Source of the DNA: Scandinavium vulneris_A
Lineage (GTDB): Bacteria; Pseudomonadota; Gammaproteobacteria; Enterobacterales; Enterobacteriaceae
Length of the DNA: 64,000 bases
Direction: 5' to 3'
Assembly: GCA_046518185.1 (NCBI GenBank)
Contig: JBKGRZ010000005.1
Coordinates: 248,001 to 312,000, forward strand
The notes below the pieces were generated by a model, which was not told the origin of the DNA, did no database searches, and saw only the letters and a program-made list of their open reading frames with translations. Below are positions 23,432 to 32,236 of this stretch, in pieces (the first letter of the stretch is position 1; every line of letters starts with the position of its first letter). Position numbers and translations under genes: made by a program.

Positions 23432-23448
23432 CAACTGGAAGCACGCTA

Positions 23449-26175
23449 ATGGCTACGATTCATGTAGACGGCAAAGAATACGAGGTCAACGGAGCGGACA
23501 ACCTGTTACAGGCTTGCCTCTCTCATGGCCTTGATATTCCCTATTTTTGCTGGCATCCGGCGCTGGGAAGCGTTGGCGCCTGCCGCCAGTGTGCGGTGAA
23601 GCAATATCAAAACGCGGAAGACACGCGTGGCCGCCTGGTGATGTCCTGTATGACTCCGGCATCCGATGGCACCTTTATTTCTATTGATGACGACGAAGCG
23701 AAACAGTTCCGTGAAAGCGTCGTGGAATGGTTGATGACCAACCACCCGCACGACTGCCCGGTCTGTGAAGAAGGCGGCAACTGCCACCTGCAGGATATGA
23801 CCGTCATGACCGGTCACAGCTTCCGTCGCTATCGTTTCACCAAGCGTACCCACCGCAATCAGGATCTGGGGCCGTTCATCTCTCATGAAATGAACCGCTG
23901 CATCGCCTGCTACCGCTGCGTGCGTTACTACAAAGATTACGCTGATGGCACCGATTTGGGTGTGTACGGCGCGCACGACAACGTCTACTTCGGTCGTCCG
24001 GAAGATGGCACGCTGGAGAGCGAATTCTCCGGTAACCTCGTTGAAATCTGCCCAACCGGCGTTTTCACCGACAAAACCCACTCCGAGCGTTATAACCGTA
24101 AATGGGACATGCAGTTTGCACCAAGCATCTGCCAGCAGTGTTCTCTGGGGTGTAACACCAGTCCGGGCGAGCGCTACGGCGAACTGCGTCGTATCGAAAA
24201 CCGTTACAACGGGACCGTCAACCACTACTTCCTCTGCGACCGGGGTCGTTTCGGTTACGGTTACGTGAACCTGAAAGACCGTCCGCGTCAGCCGGTTCAG
24301 CGTCGTGGCGATGACTTCATTACCCTCAACGCCGAACAGGCGATGCAGGGCGCGGCCGATATTCTGCGCCAGTCGAAGAAAGTTATCGGTATCGGTTCCC
24401 CGCGTGCGAGCGTGGAAAGCAACTTCGCGCTGCGTGAACTGGTCGGGGCGGAAAACTTCTATACCGGTATCGCCAAAGGCGAGCAGGAACGTCTGCAACT
24501 GGCACTGAAAGTGCTGCGCGAAGGCGGTATTCATACCCCTGCACTGCGTGATATCGAATCTTACGATGCGGTACTGGTACTCGGGGAAGACATCACCCAG
24601 ACCGGCGCTCGCGTTGCGCTGGCGGTTCGCCAGGCGGTGAAGGGGAAAGCACGTGAAATGTCCGCGGCACAGAAAGTGGCTGACTGGCAGATTGCGGCAA
24701 TCCTCAACATCGGTCAGCGTGCGAAACATCCGCTGTTCGTGACCAACGTCGACAACACGCGTCTGGACGACATCGCGGCGTGGACCTACTGCGCCCCGGT
24801 AGAAGATCAGGCGCGTTTAGGCTTTGCCATCGCCCATGCGCTGGATAACAGTGCCCCTGCGGTAGACGGTCTGAGCAATGACCTGAAAGGCAAAGTGGAC
24901 GTGATCGTACAGGCTCTGGCCGGTGCGAAAAAACCACTGATTATTTCCGGCACTAACTCCGGTAGCGCTGAAATCATTCAGGCCGCAGCCAACGTGGCCA
25001 AAGCCCTGAAGGGCCGTGGCGCAGACGTCGGCGTGACCATGATTGCCCGCGCGGTGAACAGCGTTGGCCTCGGCATGATTGGCGGTGGCTCGCTGGAAGA
25101 AGCCCTCGACGAACTGGAAAGCGGTTCTGCCGATGCGGTGGTGGTGCTGGAAAACGATCTGCATCGTCACGCTTCTGCTGCCCGCGTTGATGCTGCGCTG
25201 TCTAAAGCGCCGCTGGTGATGGTTATCGACCATCAGCGTACCGCTATCATGGACAAAGCCCATCTGGTGCTGTCCGCCGCGAGCTTCGCGGAAAGCGACG
25301 GCACCGTCATCAACAACGAAGGCCGCGCCCAGCGTTTCTTCCAGGTTTATGATCCGGCTTACTACGACCGTAACATCATCATGCTGGAAAGCTGGCGCTG
25401 GCTGCACTCCCTGCACAGCACCCTGGAAAGCCGTGAAGTGGACTGGACGCAGTTGGATCACGTGATTGACGCCGCCGTGGCTGCGCTGCCGCAGCTGGCA
25501 GGCATCAAAGAGGCGGCCCCGGATGCCTCGTTCCGTATTCGTGGTCAGAAGCTGGCCCGTTCGCCTATTCGCTCCAGCGGTCGTACCGCCATGCGCGCGA
25601 ATATCAGCGTACACGAGCCGCGTCAGCCGCAGGATAAAGACACCATGTTCGCCTTCTCAATGGAAGGGAACAACCAGCCAACGGCCGCCCGGTCGCAAAT
25701 TCCATTTGCGTGGGCGCCAGGCTGGAACTCCCCGCAGGCATGGAACAAGTTCCAGGCGGAAGTGGGTGGACATCTGCGTAATGGCGACCCAGGCGTGCGT
25801 CTGATTGAAGCGTCTGAAAAGGGTCTGGCTTACTTTGAGCAGGTTCCAGCGAGCTTCGAAGCGCAGGATGGTCAGTGGCGTATCGCGCCTTACTATCACC
25901 TGTTCGGCAGTGACGAACTGTCACAGCGTGCGCCGGTCTTCCAGCAACGTATGCCGCAGCCGTACATCAAGCTGAACCCGGCCGATGCCGCGAAGCTTGG
26001 CGTTAACGCGGGTTCTCTGCTGGCAATCAGCTACGACGGTCAGACCATCAACCTGCCACTGGTGCTTTCCGACGCACTGACAGCAGGGCAGGTCGGACTG
26101 CCAATGGGTATGCCGGGTATTGCGCCAGTGCTGGCGGGTGCGCGTATTGAAAATCTGCAGGAGGCGAAAGCATGA
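23449..26175 (+). CDS. nuoG: NADH-quinone oxidoreductase subunit G (clusters N1b, N4, N5, N7)
   Basis: A 908-residue subunit, the usual length in E. coli. The N-terminal ferredoxin-like domain binds the 2Fe-2S cluster N1b through Cys34, Cys45, Cys48 and Cys67. Next come the His/Cys motif around HDCPVCEEGGNCHLQD (about 101-116) for N5 and the CIACYRCVRYYKDY region (about 150) for N4. CQQCSLGC (about 228-235) with a later Cys (about 263) binds the extra cluster N7. The rest is a molybdopterin-oxidoreductase-like domain without a cofactor. GCACGC precedes the start, with little ribosome-site complementarity, so the upstream hairpin may matter for expression. Confidence 0.97.
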   Translation: MATIHVDGKEYEVNGADNLLQACLSHGLDIPYFCWHPALGSVGACRQCAVKQYQNAEDTRGRLVMSCMTPASDGTFISIDDDEAKQFRESVVEWLMTNHPHDCPVCEEGGNCHLQDMTVMTGHSFRRYRFTKRTHRNQDLGPFISHEMNRCIACYRCVRYYKDYADGTDLGVYGAHDNVYFGRPEDGTLESEFSGNLVEICPTGVFTDKTHSERYNRKWDMQFAPSICQQCSLGCNTSPGERYGELRRIENRYNGTVNHYFLCDRGRFGYGYVNLKDRPRQPVQRRGDDFITLNAEQAMQGAADILRQSKKVIGIGSPRASVESNFALRELVGAENFYTGIAKGEQERLQLALKVLREGGIHTPALRDIESYDAVLVLGEDITQTGARVALAVRQAVKGKAREMSAAQKVADWQIAAILNIGQRAKHPLFVTNVDNTRLDDIAAWTYCAPVEDQARLGFAIAHALDNSAPAVDGLSNDLKGKVDVIVQALAGAKKPLIISGTNSGSAEIIQAAANVAKALKGRGADVGVTMIARAVNSVGLGMIGGGSLEEALDELESGSADAVVVLENDLHRHASAARVDAALSKAPLVMVIDHQRTAIMDKAHLVLSAASFAESDGTVINNEGRAQRFFQVYDPAYYDRNIIMLESWRWLHSLHSTLESREVDWTQLDHVIDAAVAALPQLAGIKEAAPDASFRIRGQKLARSPIRSSGRTAMRANISVHEPRQPQDKDTMFAFSMEGNNQPTAARSQIPFAWAPGWNSPQAWNKFQAEVGGHLRNGDPGVRLIEASEKGLAYFEQVPASFEAQDGQWRIAPYYHLFGSDELSQRAPVFQQRMPQPYIKLNPADAAKLGVNAGSLLAISYDGQTINLPLVLSDALTAGQVGLPMGMPGIAPVLAGARIENLQEAKA

Positions 26176-27149
26176 GTTGGTTAACACCGGATGTTATCGA
26201 CATTCTGTTAAGCATCCTGAAAGCAGTCGTTATTCTGCTGGTGGTTGTCACCTGCGGAGCGTTCATGAGCTTTGGTGAACGTCGTCTGCTCGGTCTGTTC
26301 CAGAACCGTTATGGACCGAACCGCGTAGGCTGGGGTGGTTCACTCCAGCTGGTGGCAGACATGATCAAGATGTTCTTCAAAGAGGACTGGGTCCCGAAAT
26401 TTACCGACAAGGTTATCTTTACCCTTGCACCGGTCATCGCGTTCACCTCTTTGCTGCTGTCGTTCGCCATTGTCCCGGTCAGTCCGACCTGGGTGGTCGC
26501 TGACCTCAACATCGGTATCCTGTTCTTCCTGATGATGGCAGGCCTGGCGGTTTACGCCGTACTGTTCGCGGGCTGGTCGAGTAACAACAAATACTCACTG
26601 CTCGGCGCAATGCGTGCGTCCGCTCAGACCCTGAGCTACGAAGTGTTCCTCGGCCTGTCGCTGATGGGCGTCGTGGCACAGGCTGGCTCCTTCAACATGA
26701 CCGATATCGTCAATAACCAGGCGCATCTGTGGAACGTGATTCCACAGTTCTTCGGCTTCATCACTTTCGCCATCGCGGGCGTTGCGGTTTGTCACCGTCA
26801 CCCGTTTGACCAGCCGGAAGCGGAGCAGGAACTGGCCGACGGTTACCACATTGAATATTCCGGCATGAAGTTCGGTTTGTTCTTCGTCGGTGAATATATC
26901 GGTATTGTCACCGTTTCAGCGCTGATTGTGACGCTGTTCTTCGGTGGCTGGCAGGGTCCGTTCTTACCACCGTTCATCTGGTTCGCGCTGAAAACCGCGT
27001 TCTTCATGATGATGTTCATTTTGATCCGTGCTGCATTGCCGCGTCCGCGTTATGACCAGGTGATGTCCTTCGGCTGGAAAGTATGCCTGCCGCTGACGCT
27101 GATCAACTTGTTGGTAACGGCGGCTGTCATTCTTTGGCAGGCGCAATAA
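26172..27149 (+). CDS. nuoH: NADH-quinone oxidoreductase subunit H
   Basis: A 325-residue inner-membrane subunit (E. coli 325) with eight hydrophobic segments. It forms the junction between the peripheral and membrane arms and the quinone tunnel. The acidic cytosolic loop is visible as FDQPEAEQELADGYHIEYSG (about residues 213-232), and the first loop GERRLLGLFQNRYGPNRVG (about 34-52) is the family signature. The start overlaps the end of nuoG by 4 bases (ATGA), a sign of coupled translation. It corresponds to mitochondrial ND1. Confidence 0.97.
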   Translation: MSWLTPDVIDILLSILKAVVILLVVVTCGAFMSFGERRLLGLFQNRYGPNRVGWGGSLQLVADMIKMFFKEDWVPKFTDKVIFTLAPVIAFTSLLLSFAIVPVSPTWVVADLNIGILFFLMMAGLAVYAVLFAGWSSNNKYSLLGAMRASAQTLSYEVFLGLSLMGVVAQAGSFNMTDIVNNQAHLWNVIPQFFGFITFAIAGVAVCHRHPFDQPEAEQELADGYHIEYSGMKFGLFFVGEYIGIVTVSALIVTLFFGGWQGPFLPPFIWFALKTAFFMMMFILIRAALPRPRYDQVMSFGWKVCLPLTLINLLVTAAVILWQAQ

Positions 27150-27163
27150 GGGGCGAATAGGCC

Positions 27164-27706
27164 ATGACCTTAAAAGAATTATTAGTGGGCTTTGGCACCC
27201 AGGTTCGCAGTATCTGCATGATCGGGATGCATGCGTTCGCCAAACGCGAAACGCAGATGTATCCGGAAGAGCCGGTTTATCTGCCGCCGCGCTACCGTGG
27301 CCGTATCGTGCTGACGCGCGATCCGGACGGGGAAGAGCGTTGCGTAGCCTGTAACCTGTGTGCGGTAGCCTGTCCGGTTGGCTGTATCTCTTTGCAAAAA
27401 GCAGAGACCAAAGACGGCCGCTGGTATCCAGAGTTTTTCCGCATTAACTTCTCGCGCTGCATTTTCTGCGGTCTGTGTGAAGAAGCGTGCCCGACCACGG
27501 CGATTCAGTTGACCCCGGATTTCGAACTGGGTGAATACAAGCGTCAGGATCTGGTGTACGAGAAAGAGGATCTGCTGATTTCCGGTCCGGGCAAATACCC
27601 GGAATATAACTTCTACCGGATGGCGGGTATGGCAATCGACGGCAAAGATAAGGGCGAAGCAGAGAACGAAGCCAAGCCTATCGACGTCAAGAGCCTGTTA
27701 CCGTAA
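27164..27706 (+). CDS. nuoI: NADH-quinone oxidoreductase subunit I (clusters N6a, N6b)
   Basis: A 180-residue ferredoxin-like subunit, same length as in E. coli. Two 4Fe-4S motifs carry clusters N6a and N6b: Cys60, Cys63, Cys66, Cys70 and Cys99, Cys102, Cys105, Cys109, with the fourth Cys of each motif swapping between clusters as in other 8Fe ferredoxins; Cys74 is also present. It passes electrons from NuoG to NuoB. It lies 14 bases after nuoH, and GGAGAGGGGCA after its stop serves nuoJ. Confidence 0.97.
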   Translation: MTLKELLVGFGTQVRSICMIGMHAFAKRETQMYPEEPVYLPPRYRGRIVLTRDPDGEERCVACNLCAVACPVGCISLQKAETKDGRWYPEFFRINFSRCIFCGLCEEACPTTAIQLTPDFELGEYKRQDLVYEKEDLLISGPGKYPEYNFYRMAGMAIDGKDKGEAENEAKPIDVKSLLP

Positions 27707-27717
27707 GGAGAGGGGCA

Positions 27718-28272
27718 ATGGAATTCGCATTTTATATTTGTGGTCTGGTCGCCATCCTGGCCACGCTGCGGGTCATCACGCACACCAATCCGGTGCATGC
27801 GCTGCTGTACCTGATTATCTCCCTGCTGGCGATTGCCGGGGTGTTCTTCTCGCTCGGCGCGTACTTCGCCGGTGCGCTGGAGATAATCGTCTACGCCGGG
27901 GCCATCATGGTGCTGTTCGTGTTCGTGGTGATGATGCTCAACCTGGGCGGAGCCGAAATCGAGCAGGAACGTCAGTGGCTGAAGCCGCAGGTCTGGATTG
28001 GGCCTGGCGTACTGTCCGTGGTTCTGCTGGCGGTGATTGTTTACGGTATCCTGGGCGTTAGCGACCAGGGCATCGACGGCAACGCCATCGGCGCGAAAGA
28101 AGTGGGTATCGCCCTGTTTGGTCCGTACGTACTGGCGGTGGAGCTGGCCTCCATGCTGCTGCTGGCGGGCCTGGTTGTGGCCTTCCATCTGGGACGTGAA
28201 GATCGTGCCGGGGAAGTGCTGAGCAACCGTGTGAACGATAGCGCGAAAAGAAAATCGGAGGAGCAAGCATGA
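27718..28272 (+). CDS. nuoJ: NADH-quinone oxidoreductase subunit J
   Basis: A 184-residue inner-membrane subunit with five hydrophobic segments, corresponding to mitochondrial ND6. The segment YAGAIMVLFVFVVMMLNLG (about residues 59-77) is the conserved third helix, whose pi-bulge changes conformation in structures of complex I. GGAGAGGGGC precedes the ATG at 27718. The stop overlaps the start of nuoK by 4 bases (ATGA). Confidence 0.97.
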   Translation: MEFAFYICGLVAILATLRVITHTNPVHALLYLIISLLAIAGVFFSLGAYFAGALEIIVYAGAIMVLFVFVVMMLNLGGAEIEQERQWLKPQVWIGPGVLSVVLLAVIVYGILGVSDQGIDGNAIGAKEVGIALFGPYVLAVELASMLLLAGLVVAFHLGREDRAGEVLSNRVNDSAKRKSEEQA

Positions 28273-28571
28273 TCCCCTTAACACATGGACTGATCCTCGC
28301 CGCGATCCTCTTCGTTCTCGGTCTGACCGGTCTGGTTATCCGCCGCAACCTGCTGTTTATGTTGATCGGTCTGGAAATTATGATTAACGCCGCCGCGCTG
28401 GCCTTTGTGGTCGCGGGCAGCTACTGGGGCCAGACCGACGGTCAGGTGATGTATATCCTCGCTATCAGCCTCGCGGCTGCGGAGGCGAGTATTGGCCTGG
28501 CGCTGCTGCTGCAGCTCCACCGTCGTCGCCAGAACCTGAACATCGATTCAGTAAGTGAGTTGCGTGGATGA
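28269..28571 (+). CDS. nuoK: NADH-quinone oxidoreductase subunit K
   Basis: A 100-residue inner-membrane subunit with three transmembrane helices (ND4L homologue). The two conserved membrane glutamates needed for proton transfer are visible, in MLIGLEIMINA (Glu36) and LAAAEASIGLAL (Glu72). It overlaps nuoJ and nuoL by 4 bases each, showing tight coupling of the nuoJKL genes. TCGGAGGAGC before 28269 is a strong ribosome site. Confidence 0.97.
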   Translation: MIPLTHGLILAAILFVLGLTGLVIRRNLLFMLIGLEIMINAAALAFVVAGSYWGQTDGQVMYILAISLAAAEASIGLALLLQLHRRRQNLNIDSVSELRG

Positions 28572-30409
28572 ACATGCTTGCCTTAACCATTATTTTGCCA
28601 TTGATTGGCTTCCTGCTGCTCTCCTTCTCCCGTGGCCGCTGGTCGGAAAACGTTTCCGCTACCATCGGTATGGGGTCTGTCGGCCTGGCAGCGCTGGTCA
28701 CCGCGTATGTTGGCGTTGATTTCTTCGCCAACGGCAAACAGGCCATCAGCGTTCCGCTGTGGAATTGGATGTCGGTCGGTGATTTCAACATTGGCTTCAA
28801 CCTGGTGCTGGATGGCCTGTCGCTGACCATGCTCTCTGTGGTCACCGGTGTCGGCTTCCTGATCCATATGTTCGCCTCCTGGTACATGCGCGGGGAAGAG
28901 GGTTACTCCCGCTTCTTCGCCTACACCAACCTGTTCATTGCGAGCATGGTGGTACTGGTGCTGGGCGATAACCTGCTGCTGATGTATCTGGGCTGGGAAG
29001 GCGTGGGCCTGTGCTCCTATCTGCTGATCGGTTTCTACTATACCGATCCGAAGAATGGCGCTGCGGCGATGAAAGCCTTCGTGGTGACCCGTGTCGGTGA
29101 CGTGTTCCTCGCGTTTGCGCTGTTTATTCTCTACAACGAACTGGGCACGCTGAACTTCCGCGAAATGGTTGAACTGGCTCCACAGCACTTCGAAGCGGGC
29201 AACAACATGTTGACCTGGGCGACGCTGCTGCTGCTGGGCGGTGCGGTCGGTAAATCGGCACAGCTGCCGTTGCAGACCTGGCTTGCGGACGCAATGGCTG
29301 GCCCAACGCCGGTTTCAGCGCTGATCCACGCCGCGACCATGGTAACCGCAGGTGTCTATCTGATTGCCCGTACTCACGGTCTGTTCCTGATGACGCCGGA
29401 AATTCTGCATCTGGTGGGTATTGTGGGTGCGGTAACGCTGGTGCTGGCAGGTTTCGCTGCGCTGGTGCAAACCGACATCAAACGCGTACTCGCCTACTCC
29501 ACCATGAGCCAGATTGGCTACATGTTCCTGGCGCTGGGCGTACAGGCGTGGGATGCAGCGATTTTCCATCTGATGACGCACGCGTTCTTTAAAGCGCTGC
29601 TGTTCCTCTCGTCTGGTTCGGTCATCCTGGCCTGCCATCACGAGCAGAACATCTTCAAAATGGGTGGCCTGCGTAAGTCGATTCCGCTGGTGTATGTCTG
29701 CTTCCTGGTCGGGGGGGCTGCGCTGTCTGCGCTGCCGCTGATTACCGCAGGCTTCTTCAGTAAAGACGAAATCCTTGCCGGAGCCATGGCGAACGGTCAC
29801 ATCAATCTGATGGTGGCGGGTCTGGTAGGGGCGTTCATGACCTCCCTGTATACCTTCCGCATGATCTTCATCGTGTTCCACGGCAAAGAGCAGATCCATG
29901 CTCACGCAGGGAAGGGGATTACCCATCACCTGCCGCTTATCGTGCTGCTCATTCTGTCCACCTTCGTGGGCGCGATGATTGTGCCGCCGTTGCAGGGTGT
30001 CCTGCCGCAGACCACAGAACTTGAACATGGCCACGTGCTGACGCTGGAAATCACCTCCGGGATCGTCGCGATTGCTGGCATTCTGATTGCCGCATGGCTG
30101 TGGCTGGGTAAACGTACGCTGGTTACCGCGATCGCCAACAGCGCACCGGGCCGTCTGCTCGGGACCTGGTGGTACAACGCCTGGGGCTTCGACTGGCTGT
30201 ACGACAAAATCTTCGTCAAACCGTATCTGGGCATTGCGTGGCTGTTGAAACGCGATCCGCTGAACAGTCTGATGAATATCCCGGCCATTCTTTCGCGCTT
30301 TGCGGGCAAAGGCCTGCTGGTCAGCGAGAACGGTTACCTGCGCTGGTATGTGGCATCCATGAGCATTGGCGCGGTGGTTGTTCTCGCGCTGCTGATGGTG
30401 TTGCGTTGA
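28568..30409 (+). CDS. nuoL: NADH-quinone oxidoreductase subunit L (antiporter-like)
   Basis: A 613-residue antiporter-like subunit (E. coli 613), homologous to ND5 and Mrp antiporters, at the far end of the membrane arm. The conserved membrane glutamate lies in YLGWEGVGLCSYLLIGFYY (about residue 144), and channel lysines in VGKSAQLPLQTWLADAMAGPTPVSALIHAATMV (about 229) and further on. The C-terminal amphipathic helix runs along the membrane arm. It overlaps nuoK by 4 bases and is followed by a 291-base gap rich in repeats before nuoM. Confidence 0.97.
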   Translation: MNMLALTIILPLIGFLLLSFSRGRWSENVSATIGMGSVGLAALVTAYVGVDFFANGKQAISVPLWNWMSVGDFNIGFNLVLDGLSLTMLSVVTGVGFLIHMFASWYMRGEEGYSRFFAYTNLFIASMVVLVLGDNLLLMYLGWEGVGLCSYLLIGFYYTDPKNGAAAMKAFVVTRVGDVFLAFALFILYNELGTLNFREMVELAPQHFEAGNNMLTWATLLLLGGAVGKSAQLPLQTWLADAMAGPTPVSALIHAATMVTAGVYLIARTHGLFLMTPEILHLVGIVGAVTLVLAGFAALVQTDIKRVLAYSTMSQIGYMFLALGVQAWDAAIFHLMTHAFFKALLFLSSGSVILACHHEQNIFKMGGLRKSIPLVYVCFLVGGAALSALPLITAGFFSKDEILAGAMANGHINLMVAGLVGAFMTSLYTFRMIFIVFHGKEQIHAHAGKGITHHLPLIVLLILSTFVGAMIVPPLQGVLPQTTELEHGHVLTLEITSGIVAIAGILIAAWLWLGKRTLVTAIANSAPGRLLGTWWYNAWGFDWLYDKIFVKPYLGIAWLLKRDPLNSLMNIPAILSRFAGKGLLVSENGYLRWYVASMSIGAVVVLALLMVLR

Positions 30410-30431
30410 GTTTCAGGATTGGGGTTGTTTT

Positions 30432-30498
30432 GCCCGGTGGCGCTGCGCTTACCGGGCCTACATGAACCGTAGGTCGGATAAGCGAAGCACCATCCGAC
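30432..30498. repeat. Pair of REP elements (BIME) between nuoL and nuoM
   Basis: Two REP (palindromic unit) sequences face each other: 30432-30461 begins GCCCGGTGGCGC and ends CCGGGCCTAC; 30469-30498 begins GTAGGTCGGATAAG and ends CCATCCGAC, the reverse orientation. Such paired units stabilise upstream mRNA and bind DNA gyrase or IHF in E. coli. Placed inside the operon they may set different levels for nuoA-L and nuoM-N. Confidence 0.85.
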
Positions 30499-30582
30499 AT
30501 AATAGCCCAAGGTTATTTTTTAGAATTCGTTGAAAATCTGTTCCTGAAGTACAGGCGTCATCGGCGAAGTCAGACCGGAGAC

Positions 30583-30654
30583 CGCCAGCGCACAGCAACC
30601 GGAGCGTACTGAAGTACGTGAGGATTGCGAGCACTGCCGGAATTCGGGCTGGCG
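30583..30654. repeat. Imperfect palindromic intergenic element (ERIC-like) before nuoM
   Basis: Outer arms CGCCAGC (30583-30589) and GCTGGCG (30648-30654) enclose a central stem CGTACT-GA-AGTACG (30605-30618) followed by GTGAGGATTGCGAGC. The order GGAGC-GTAC-AAGTAC-GTGA-GCGAGC recalls the ERIC/IRU repeat, but the bases differ enough that it may be another dispersed enterobacterial family. No genes or transposase are linked to it. It would form a long cruciform in the nuo transcript. Confidence 0.6.
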
Positions 30655-30700
30655 AGCGAGATAGCCTGAGCAGGAGTAAATATAAGGGACATACGTAGCT

Positions 30701-32230
30701 ATGTTATTACCCTGGTTGATACTAATCCCGTTTATCGGCGGCTTCTTATGCTGGCAAACCGAACGCTTCGGCGTGAAGATGCCGCGTTGGATTGCGCTGA
30801 TTACAATGGGACTGACGCTGGCCCTGTCCCTGCAACTCTGGTTGCAGGGCGGCTACTCTCTGACGCAAGCCGCGGGCATCCCGCAATGGCAGTCTGAATT
30901 TATTCTGCCGTGGATCCCACGCTTTGGCATTACGGTTCACCTCGCTATCGACGGTCTGTCGCTGCTGATGGTGGTGCTGACCGGCCTGCTCGGCGTACTG
31001 GCAGTGCTCTGTTCCTGGCGTGAAATTGAAAAATACCAGGGCTTTTTCCACCTCAACCTGATGTGGATCCTGGGCGGCGTGATCGGCGTGTTCCTCGCCA
31101 TCGACCTGTTCCTGTTCTTCTTCTTCTGGGAGATGATGCTGGTTCCGATGTACTTCCTGATCGCGCTGTGGGGCCACAAAGCCTCTGACGGTAAAACGCG
31201 TATCACGGCGGCAACCAAGTTCTTCATCTATACCCAGGCGAGTGGTCTGGTGATGTTGATTTCGATTCTGGCGCTGGTGTTCGTACACTACAACGCGACC
31301 GGGGTCTGGACCTTCAACTACGAGCAGTTGCTGAAAACGCCGATGGCCCACAACGTGGAATATCTGCTGATGCTGGGCTTCTTCATCGCCTTCGCGGTGA
31401 AAATGCCGGTGGTTCCGCTGCACGGCTGGCTGCCAGATGCGCACTCCCAGGCACCGACCGCAGGTTCTGTAGACCTGGCCGGTATCTTGCTGAAAACCGC
31501 AGCCTACGGTCTGCTGCGTTTCGCGCTGCCGCTGTTCCCGAACGCGTCCGCCGAGTTCGCACCGATTGCCATGTGGCTGGGTGTTATCGGTATCTTCTAC
31601 GGCGCGTGGATGGCCTTCACTCAGTACGACATCAAGCGTCTGATTGCTTACACCTCCGTGTCGCACATGGGCTTCGTGCTGATTGCGATTTACACCGGTA
31701 GCCAGCTGGCATACCAGGGGGCCGTGATTCAGATGATTGCGCACGGTCTGTCCGCAGCGGGTCTGTTCATTCTGTGTGGTCAGCTGTACGAGCGTCTGCA
31801 TACCCGTGACATGCGTATGATGGGCGGTCTGTGGAGCAAAATTAAATGGCTGCCTGCGCTGTCAATGTTCTTCGCAGTGGCAACACTGGGGATGCCGGGT
31901 ACCGGTAACTTCGTCGGCGAATTCATGATCCTGTTCGGCGCATTCCATGTGGTGCCGGGTATCACCGTGATTTCCACCTTCGGTCTGGTCTTTGCCTCTG
32001 TTTACTCGCTGGCGATGCTGCATCGCGCTTACTTCGGTAAAGCGAAAAGCGAAATTGCGGCCAAAGAACTGCCAGGGATGTCGCTGCGCGAGCTGTTTAT
32101 CATCCTGCTGTTAGTGGTGCTGCTGGTTCTGCTCGGGTTCTACCCACAGCCGATCCTCGACACCTCACATGCTGCGATGGGCAATATTCAGCAGTGGTTT
32201 GTTAATTCTGTTTCTACTACAAGGCCGTAA
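30701..32230 (+). CDS. nuoM: NADH-quinone oxidoreductase subunit M (antiporter-like)
   Basis: A 509-residue antiporter-like subunit (ND4 homologue) of the membrane arm, the length of E. coli NuoM. The conserved membrane glutamate is in FFFFWEMMLVPMYFLIALWG (about residue 144), and the channel lysine in AVKMPVVPLHGWLPDAHSQAPTAG (about 234). AAGGGA lies 10-15 bases before the ATG. Because of the 291-base gap upstream it does not depend on translational coupling with nuoL, unlike most nuo genes; the nuoN start follows 7 bases after its stop. Confidence 0.97.
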   Translation: MLLPWLILIPFIGGFLCWQTERFGVKMPRWIALITMGLTLALSLQLWLQGGYSLTQAAGIPQWQSEFILPWIPRFGITVHLAIDGLSLLMVVLTGLLGVLAVLCSWREIEKYQGFFHLNLMWILGGVIGVFLAIDLFLFFFFWEMMLVPMYFLIALWGHKASDGKTRITAATKFFIYTQASGLVMLISILALVFVHYNATGVWTFNYEQLLKTPMAHNVEYLLMLGFFIAFAVKMPVVPLHGWLPDAHSQAPTAGSVDLAGILLKTAAYGLLRFALPLFPNASAEFAPIAMWLGVIGIFYGAWMAFTQYDIKRLIAYTSVSHMGFVLIAIYTGSQLAYQGAVIQMIAHGLSAAGLFILCGQLYERLHTRDMRMMGGLWSKIKWLPALSMFFAVATLGMPGTGNFVGEFMILFGAFHVVPGITVISTFGLVFASVYSLAMLHRAYFGKAKSEIAAKELPGMSLRELFIILLLVVLLVLLGFYPQPILDTSHAAMGNIQQWFVNSVSTTRP

Positions 32231-32236
32231 ATCGCC

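Noticed and set aside
23506..24729. 407-codon minus-strand frame across nuoG
   Set aside because: Antisense shadow of nuoG; no start site or domain.
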